From Nocardioides sp. Root190 (GTDB lineage Bacteria; Actinomycetota; Actinomycetes; Propionibacteriales; Nocardioidaceae), in contig NZ_LMIA01000012.1 in assembly GCF_001428565.1 (NCBI RefSeq), positions 241,472-305,471 on the forward strand: a DNA stretch of 64,000 nt. Reading direction: 5' to 3'. Position numbers and translations under genes: made by a program. This document shows, one piece after another, positions 58,881 through 64,000 of this stretch. A model generated the notes under the pieces. That model saw nothing but the letters and a program-made list of their open reading frames with translations, was not told the origin of the DNA and did no database searches. Every line of letters begins with the position of its first letter. Within the stretch, counting starts at the first letter, position 1.

Positions 58881-60067
58881 CAGTACATCCCGGGGTCGAC
58901 CTTGTGGCCGAACTGCTGGGCGCCGTACATCTGCAGGGCACGCTCCGGGTCGTTCGCGGCGTGCACGCGGCCGGCGTGCGCGTCGCGCCAGGCGCGCTGC
59001 AGGTAGGTGCCCTCGGCGAGCGCACGACCACCGGACGCCTCGAACAGGGAGTCGATGGCCTCGATCGCACGGGAGGTGCCGAGCACCTGGTCACGGCGCA
59101 CCCGGAGCCGCAGCTCCAGCGGGATCTGCTCGCCGCGGGCGACATGGGCCTGCTCCTCACGGATGTTGCTGATCAGCAGCGCCCACGCGGCGTCGATCTC
59201 GGAGGACGACCGGGCGATCCGGACCGCGGCGAAGGGGTCCAGGGACGCCTTCTCACCGAGGTACGCCGCACGGACGCGCTTCTGCTGCGTCTCGACGTGC
59301 TCGGCGTAGGCGCCCTGCGCCATGCCGATGATCGGCGTGGCGATCGTCGAGGTGAAGATCGAGTGGAACGGCAGCTTGTAGAGGTCGCTGGTGTTGACCT
59401 CCTGGCCGGGGCCCTTGCACTGGCCGGTCTCCCCCATGGAGAGCGTGAACGCCTCGGGGATGAAGGTCTCCTCCACCACGATGTCGTTCGAGCCGGTGCC
59501 GCGCAGGCCGACGACGTTCCAGACGTCGACGATCTGGTACTTCTCGCGGGGCACCAAGAACGTGCGGAAGTCGACGATCTGGCCCTCCTCGTTGAAGACC
59601 AGGCCACCGAGCAGCACCCACGAGCAGTGGTCGCTGCCGGAGGAGAAGCTCCACTTGCCGGAGAGCTTGAAGCCGCCCTCGGTCAGGATCGCCTTGCCCG
59701 TCGGGGCGTACGACGACGACAGGCGGACCGTCTGGTCCTCGCCCCACACGGCCTGCTGCGCCTCGTCGGCGAACAGCCCGATCTGCCAGGGGTGCACACC
59801 CACGACGCTGGAGACCCAGCCGGTGGAGCCGTCGGCGGAGGCGATGTCGCGCACAGCGGTGTAGAAGGCGACCGGGTCGGCTTCGTAGCCGCCGTGCCGC
59901 TTCGGCTGCAGCAGCCGGAAGAATCCGGTCTCCTCGAGCTCCTTGATCGACGCGTCGGGGATCACCCGGAGGCGGTCACCCTCCTCGGACCGCTCGCGGA
60001 ACGTGGGGAGCAGGTCGCGGACGCCGTCGAGAACGGCGGTGACCTCGGGAGAGAAGTCCTGGTGCAT
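58880..60067 (-). CDS. hsaA: Flavin-dependent monooxygenase HsaA
   Basis: The 395-residue protein has the acyl-CoA-dehydrogenase fold used by flavin monooxygenases: LRVIPDASIKELEETGFFRLLQPKRHGGYEADP, GTGSNDIVVEETFIPEAFTLS and RVHAANDPERALQMYGAQQFG. With HsaB it hydroxylates 3-HSA to the catechol 3,4-DHSA. ATG 60067 has AGGAGC upstream; the longer frame to 60100 runs into the promoter. It heads the A/B-ring operon under a KstR box. Confidence 0.92.
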   Translation of the reverse strand: MHQDFSPEVTAVLDGVRDLLPTFRERSEEGDRLRVIPDASIKELEETGFFRLLQPKRHGGYEADPVAFYTAVRDIASADGSTGWVSSVVGVHPWQIGLFADEAQQAVWGEDQTVRLSSSYAPTGKAILTEGGFKLSGKWSFSSGSDHCSWVLLGGLVFNEEGQIVDFRTFLVPREKYQIVDVWNVVGLRGTGSNDIVVEETFIPEAFTLSMGETGQCKGPGQEVNTSDLYKLPFHSIFTSTIATPIIGMAQGAYAEHVETQQKRVRAAYLGEKASLDPFAAVRIARSSSEIDAAWALLISNIREEQAHVARGEQIPLELRLRVRRDQVLGTSRAIEAIDSLFEASGGRALAEGTYLQRAWRDAHAGRVHAANDPERALQMYGAQQFGHKVDPGMY

Positions 60068-60099
60068 GTGCGCTCCTAGTGGATGGATCGAATGACCCA

Positions 60100-60117
60100 A
60101 TACTAGAACACGTTCTT
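60100..60117 (-). promoter_or_regulatory. KstR operator and promoter of hsaADCB
   Basis: TAGAACACGTTCTT (60104-60117) matches TnnAACnnGTTnnA except at the last base. The minus-strand -10 TAGTAT (60100-60105) overlaps it. Transcription would start near 60093, giving a leader of about 26 bases with a ribosome-binding site, unlike most other sterol promoters here. Confidence 0.82.
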
Positions 60118-60613
60118 ATTTTGGTCCACGCGCCACTCCCGGTGAGCGCGACGGGCTGTCGCTGGGACGGCTCTCGGCCGACCTCAGCGCCTCGACGAAG
60201 GCCGGGTGCACACCCGTGAGGACCAGGTCACCATCGCGTGTCAGCCTGATCCCGACCGTGTTGGTCGCCCGTTGGTCGAGGAGGCCGCCCGCGGCCGTCT
60301 CGAGACCCCTGTCCGCGCTGCACCCCGCTCCCCCGTCAGCTGCGATCGGTCGGTGGTTCCGTTCCGAAAGGCAGCGACGAGGAGGTACGGCGGAGGGCGG
60401 GTTGCGCTGTCGTGGCCCGTTGGTCGAGGAGGCCGCCCGCGGCCGTCTCGAGACCTCTGTCCGTGCTGCAACCGCCTGCTCGTGTTCGGGTTCCGGCACC
60501 GCTTCACCCGGTCTCGAGACGGTCGCTGCGCGACCTCCTCGACCCACGACAGGCGCGAGATCCCACCTTGCAGCTTCAACCGCAATCAAGATGAATCGCA
60601 CGGTGTGCCGAAC
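60118..60613. other. Gene-poor, repeat-rich gap
   Basis: No convincing intact gene lies in these ~500 bases. The minus strand at about 60119-60260 reads VGIRLTRDGDLVLTGVHPAF and a Ser/Pro tail, which looks like the end of a former or very short gene, but its open frame continues upstream only through the repeats. The rest is made of interspersed repeats. Confidence 0.55.
60271..60547. repeat. Three copies of an interspersed palindromic repeat
   Basis: Two direct copies (60271-60308 and 60419-60455) read GTTGGTCGAGGAGGCCGCCC then GCGGCCGTCTCGAGACC, with conserved flanks (CTGTCCG-GCTGCA). A third copy (60510-60547) is inverted and reads GGTCTCGAGACGGTCGCTGC then GCGACCTCCTCGACCCA. Each contains an inner palindrome. 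I recall such sequences in many intergenic regions of Nocardioides genomes. Confidence 0.8.
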
Positions 60614-60826
60614 ATGACGCGTACGGTCTGGTCCATGACCGCGTCGCCTGAGGCCAAGTTCGCACCCATCGGAGCACTACGGGGTGGTGTGGCTCTGATG
60701 GTCCTCGGCGCGTTGATGGTCTGGGGACCCGTCGACTCGATCCCTGCCTTGATCTCGGTCGGGACGATCTTCCTGGGTGGCTTTCTGGTTGCGATCGCCA
60801 TGGGCATCCGAATGCTGCGCCCGTAG
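60614..60826 (+). CDS. Small two-helix membrane protein
   Basis: The 70-residue protein from ATG 60614 (ATG 60635 also possible) has two helices (GGVALMVLGALMVWGPV and PALISVGTIFLGGFLVAIAMGI). The upstream open frame is repeat sequence. No function is recognised. It converges with the GT39-like gene, their ends being 12 bases apart. Confidence 0.6.
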   Translation: MTRTVWSMTASPEAKFAPIGALRGGVALMVLGALMVWGPVDSIPALISVGTIFLGGFLVAIAMGIRMLRP

Positions 60827-60838
60827 CCGTGCGTAGTC

Positions 60839-62491
60839 TCAGGACAACAGCGGGTTGAGCTTGACGGTGCAGACGACGACGCCGTCGACCTCGAACTCCT
60901 TGATCGTCGTGAACTTCCGCCACGGATCGCGCCGCCAGTCCATCAGCGTGTAGATCCCGAAGTCGGGCTTGCCCTCGGGCAGCACGCGCAGGTCGTCGCC
61001 GAGGTAGGGCTCCAGGGCGCCGTCGGAGCCCCAGCGGTTCTGGACGGTCGCCCAACGGTCGTCGCTGTAGTCGCGCCAGTGGTCGCGGACCCAGAGGACC
61101 GCCTCGCGTCCGCAGACGCCCCAGTAGTCGGTCTCGAACTCGCTGTGCTGCTTTGCGAAGCCACCCGAGGCGGCGTTGAAGTACATGTACTCGTAGGGGT
61201 AGATCCGGGCGACGCCGACGAGCACCTGCACCTGCGCAGCCACCACGACCGCGACCGCCACCCCGGCCGACCAGGTCCGCCAGCGGGCGCCATCAGCGTG
61301 GGCGAGCAGCCAGCCGACACCGAGGACCAACGCCCAGGCGGCGAGCAGCAGCATCGGTGGAATGACGAACACGAAGTGGCGCAGGCCGTTGTAGAGGGTG
61401 GGACGCATCGCGACGAGGGCGAGGACCGGCAACAACCACGCGGCGACGAGCAACAGGTCGGCGGAGGTCCCCCGACGTCGTACCAGCGCGACGACGGCCA
61501 GCGCGGTGCCCGCCAGGGCCAGCAGGACGGTGAGCCACGGCGAGCCCTGCCACAGCCAGGTCGGCACGTAGGTGCGCGGCAGCTGCTCGGCCTGGATCAT
61601 CTCGCCGCCGAACATGATGGCGTCGTCCCACGGGTACTTCGACATCGACGCGATCGAGTCCGGCAGGCCACCGATCGGGTTGAGGAAGACGTAGGGCCAG
61701 GTCGCCAGGATCGTCGCGTACGACGCCAGCGCGATCACCCCCGTGCCGATCGCCGCCCGGCGGAGCGTGGGCCGGGACCAGCCGGCGCGGACCAGCCACG
61801 CGACCACGAGCAGCCCGAGCACCGGCACCCACAGCAGTGCGATCACCCGGATCGCCATGGACAGCCCGAGCAGCACCCCGACGGCGGCGAGGTCGCGCCA
61901 CGGCATCCGGTCGGGCTCCTCCTCCCAGCGTCGTGCGAGCCGCAGGGTCGCCCACAGCAGCGCCAGCATCGCGACGGCGAGCGGCAGGTCCTTGGAGTTG
62001 TTGAAGATCGCGCCGGTGTAGCGCGGGTAGAGCGCCAGCGCGAGGGCCGCGGTGAACGCGAACCACCACCGCCCCTGCTCACCGATGCGGCGCGAGGAGC
62101 GCGCGATCTCGAGGGCGCACAGCGCCATCAGCGCAATGCCGAGGACCCCGGTCAGACCGCAGACGATCGACCGCACCGTCCACGGGTCGGCGTCGAACAC
62201 CCGGCCCAGCGTGGACTGGAAGAGCGCCACGACCGTTTCGAAGAACGGGCCGTGCTGCGGCAGCTGGGTCTGCTCGGGGTAGTCCAGGAAGCCGCGGTCC
62301 CCGCCGAAGCTGAGGTACCAGTCGAGCACGCGGTGGCCGTAGTCGTTCTGCAGGGGCTCGTCAAAGGTCCGTCCGTGGACCTCGCCCTGCGTCAGGACGA
62401 AACCGAGGAGGAGACAGAAGAGCAGTCCGAGAAGGACCTGCGGAACACGACGGAGCACCCCGTGAGGATAGGTGCCCCACAGTGAGCCCAC
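60839..62491 (-). CDS. GT39-like membrane glycosyltransferase
   Basis: The 550-residue protein has about ten transmembrane helices. An acidic motif in the first outside loop (VHGRTFDEPLQNDYGHRVLDW) matches the Asp-Glu pair of GT39/PMT-type (dolichol- or polyprenol-phosphate mannose) transferases. A hydrophilic C-terminal part of about 100 residues follows (YFNAASGGFAKQHSEFETDYWG). It may transfer a lipid-linked sugar to an outside acceptor. It separates hsaF from the hsaA operon and has no evident sterol role. Confidence 0.75.
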   Translation of the reverse strand: MGSLWGTYPHGVLRRVPQVLLGLLFCLLLGFVLTQGEVHGRTFDEPLQNDYGHRVLDWYLSFGGDRGFLDYPEQTQLPQHGPFFETVVALFQSTLGRVFDADPWTVRSIVCGLTGVLGIALMALCALEIARSSRRIGEQGRWWFAFTAALALALYPRYTGAIFNNSKDLPLAVAMLALLWATLRLARRWEEEPDRMPWRDLAAVGVLLGLSMAIRVIALLWVPVLGLLVVAWLVRAGWSRPTLRRAAIGTGVIALASYATILATWPYVFLNPIGGLPDSIASMSKYPWDDAIMFGGEMIQAEQLPRTYVPTWLWQGSPWLTVLLALAGTALAVVALVRRRGTSADLLLVAAWLLPVLALVAMRPTLYNGLRHFVFVIPPMLLLAAWALVLGVGWLLAHADGARWRTWSAGVAVAVVVAAQVQVLVGVARIYPYEYMYFNAASGGFAKQHSEFETDYWGVCGREAVLWVRDHWRDYSDDRWATVQNRWGSDGALEPYLGDDLRVLPEGKPDFGIYTLMDWRRDPWRKFTTIKEFEVDGVVVCTVKLNPLLS

Positions 62492-62510
62492 AGGGAGGCG
62501 CCCCGGATGG

Positions 62511-63605
62511 TCACACCGTGACAGGCGACTCCGACTCCTGGGCGGCCTTGAGCTGGAGCGCGATGTCGATCAGCTGGTCCTCCTGGCCGCCGATGAGCTT
62601 GCGCTTGCCGGCCTCCAGCAGGATCTGGGCACCCGAGACACCGAACCGCTCGGCGGCGTTGCCGGCGTGCTTCAGGAACGAGGAGTAGACCCCGGCGTAG
62701 CCCATCATCAGCGTCATCCGGTCGAGCTGGCACTCCTCCGGCATGGCGGGCTTGATGACGTCCTCGGAGGCGTCGACGATCTTGAGGAAGTCCACGCCGG
62801 TGGTCCAGCCGAGCTTGTCGGCCACACCGACGAACGCCTCGAGGGGCGTGTTGCCCGCACCCGCACCGAAGCGCCGTACGGAGCCGTCGATCTGGGTCGC
62901 ACCCGCACGGGCGGCGACCACGGTGTTCGCGACACCCAGGCCGAGGTTCTCGTGGCCGTGGAAGCCGACGTCGGCCTGGTGGCCGATCTCGGCGACCACG
63001 GCAGACACGCGGTCGGCGGTCTGCTCCATGATCAGCGCGCCGGCCGAATCCACGACGTACACGCACTGGCAGCCGGCGTCGACCATGATCCGCGCCTGCC
63101 GGGCCAGGACCTCGGGCGGCTGGGTGTGGCTCATCATCAGGAACCCGACCGTTTCCAGGCCGAGCTCGCGGGCGAGTCCGAAGTGCTGGATCGAGACGTC
63201 GGCCTCGGTGCAGTGGGTCGCGATCCGGCAGATCTGGCCGCCGTTGTCCTGGGCAGCTCGGATGTCGTCCTTGGTGCCCAGGCCCGGGAGCATCAGGAAG
63301 GCGATCTTCGCGCGCTTGGCCGTCTCGGCCGCGATCTTGATGAGCTCCTGCTCCGGCGTGCGGGAGAAGCCGTAGTTGAACGAGGAGCCGCCCAGGCCGT
63401 CACCGTGGGTGACCTCGATGACCGGCACACCGGAGTTGTCCAAGGCCTCGACGATGTCGTGCACCTCAGTGGCGGTGAACTGGTGGCGCTTGTGGTGCGA
63501 GCCGTCGCGCAGGCAGGTGTCGGTCAGCCGCAGGTCGAGGGTGCCGAACGGCTTGTCGCCGTGGGTTCCGGACCAGGTGCGGGTCAGGTCGTTCAGGTCA
63601 GTCAT
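62511..63605 (-). CDS. hsaF: 4-hydroxy-2-oxovalerate-type aldolase HsaF
   Basis: This 364-residue class II aldolase of the DmpG family has metal-binding Asp in RLTDTCLRDGSHH, the segment EVTHGDGLGGSSFNYGFS and the paired His in GFHGHENLGLGVANT. HsaF cleaves 4-hydroxy-2-oxohexanoate to pyruvate and propionaldehyde, which passes to HsaG by channelling. The stop of hsaG lies one base upstream of its ATG, so the pair is coupled. Confidence 0.93.
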   Translation of the reverse strand: MTDLNDLTRTWSGTHGDKPFGTLDLRLTDTCLRDGSHHKRHQFTATEVHDIVEALDNSGVPVIEVTHGDGLGGSSFNYGFSRTPEQELIKIAAETAKRAKIAFLMLPGLGTKDDIRAAQDNGGQICRIATHCTEADVSIQHFGLARELGLETVGFLMMSHTQPPEVLARQARIMVDAGCQCVYVVDSAGALIMEQTADRVSAVVAEIGHQADVGFHGHENLGLGVANTVVAARAGATQIDGSVRRFGAGAGNTPLEAFVGVADKLGWTTGVDFLKIVDASEDVIKPAMPEECQLDRMTLMMGYAGVYSSFLKHAGNAAERFGVSGAQILLEAGKRKLIGGQEDQLIDIALQLKAAQESESPVTV

Positions 63606-63606
63606 C

Positions 63607-64000
63607 TCAGTTGCCCTTCTCGGCCAGCAGGTGGCGTGCGATGTTCTCGCCGACCTGCGCAGCGGCGGCGGTCATGATGTCGAGGTTGCCGGAGTACGGC
63701 GGCAGGAAGTCCCCCGCGCCCTCGACCTCGACGAAGATCGAGACCCTGCGGCGCCCACCGGTCAGGTCGGAGGGCCCGTCGAACTGGGGCTCCTGGAGCA
63801 GGCGGTAGCCCGGGACGTACTGCTGGACGGCCTTCTCCATGCGGTGCACCGACTCGGAGATCGCATCGGTGTCGGCATCGGGGTCCACGGCGCAGAAGAT
63901 CGTGTCGCGCATGATCATCGGCGGCTCGGCGGGGTTGAGGATGATGATCGCCTTGCCCTGCGCGGCGCCACCGATGCTGACCACACCCGCCGAGGTGGTG
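63607..64000 (-). CDS. hsaG: Acylating aldehyde dehydrogenase HsaG, C-terminal part
   Basis: The frame runs off the right edge, so only the last 130 residues are visible. They begin TTSAGVVSIGGAAQGKAII and contain LNPAEPPMIMRDTIFC, MEKAVQQYVPGYRLLQEP and GGRRRVSIFVEVEGAGDFLPPYSGNLDIMT, typical of DmpF-type dehydrogenases. HsaG converts propionaldehyde to propionyl-CoA with NAD. It forms a complex with HsaF. The N-terminal NAD-binding part and probably hsaE lie beyond the window. Confidence 0.92.
   Translation of the reverse strand, partial: TTSAGVVSIGGAAQGKAIIILNPAEPPMIMRDTIFCAVDPDADTDAISESVHRMEKAVQQYVPGYRLLQEPQFDGPSDLTGGRRRVSIFVEVEGAGDFLPPYSGNLDIMTAAAAQVGENIARHLLAEKGN

Overview
The window is high-GC actinobacterial DNA. 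Gene content and order match the mycobacterial and rhodococcal cholesterol catabolon. An interspersed repeat at 60.3-60.5 kb (GGTCGAGGAGG ... CGTCTCGAGACC) is of a type I associate with Nocardioides, so I infer a Nocardioidaceae (Nocardioides-like) chromosome; this is not proven.

Region A (1-14.8 kb) is accessory DNA with visibly lower GC. It opens with the tail of a DUF222/HNH protein and continues with about 24 small genes on both strands, mostly one per gap. Almost every gap carries one to three copies of a ~30-bp repeat with core CCCGACCATGCCGCTGTCGG. The repeat always lies in the same orientation, whatever the direction of the neighbouring gene. This one-ORF-one-repeat layout resembles an integron cassette array, but canonical attC core sites and an integrase are not visible. 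Recognisable products are few: DUF2314, DUF4288, three lipoproteins and several membrane proteins.

Region B (14.8-27.7 kb) is the sterol side-chain block: an SDR, a secreted LVIVD propeller protein, a flavin oxidoreductase, fadD19, echA19, a HAD phosphatase, a fadD8-like ligase, an F420-type oxidoreductase, a double DUF35 protein and ltp4/ltp3. KstR boxes (TnnAACnnGTTnnA) lie at its divergent promoters.

Region C (27.7-33.4 kb) is housekeeping: a DUF4190-like protein, map, a YbdK-type carboxylate-amine ligase, a PepSY protein and a two-component system. Region D (33.4-36.0 kb) is the divergent cyp125/fadA5 pair with two KstR boxes. A 1.2-kb AbiEi/DUF559 nuclease gene framed by long inverted repeats follows at 36.0-37.2 kb.

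Region E (37.2-54.5 kb) is the KstR2-type regulon for the C/D rings and propionate side chain: two SDRs, echA20-ipdABC, fadA6-kstR2-ipdF-fadE30 and fadD3-fadE31-32-33. Two identical 20-bp palindromes at the divergent promoters are the probable KstR2 operators. Six unrelated genes sit between ipdC and fadA6.

Region F (54.4-64.0 kb) has an HTH-less TetR-like protein, a secreted serine protease, the A/B-ring operon hsaA-D-C-B with a KstR box, a repeat-rich gap, a GT39-like membrane protein, hsaF, and hsaG running off the right edge.

Together the genes cover side-chain hydroxylation, activation and beta-oxidation, A/B-ring opening, final aldol cleavage and C/D-ring breakdown to CoA esters. kstD, kshAB, mce4, kstR, hsaE and the chsE/chsH/ltp2 genes are not in the window. 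Most KstR/KstR2 promoters place a TAnnnT -10 hexamer 6-7 nt before the start codon, which predicts leaderless mRNAs; I used this spacing to choose several starts.
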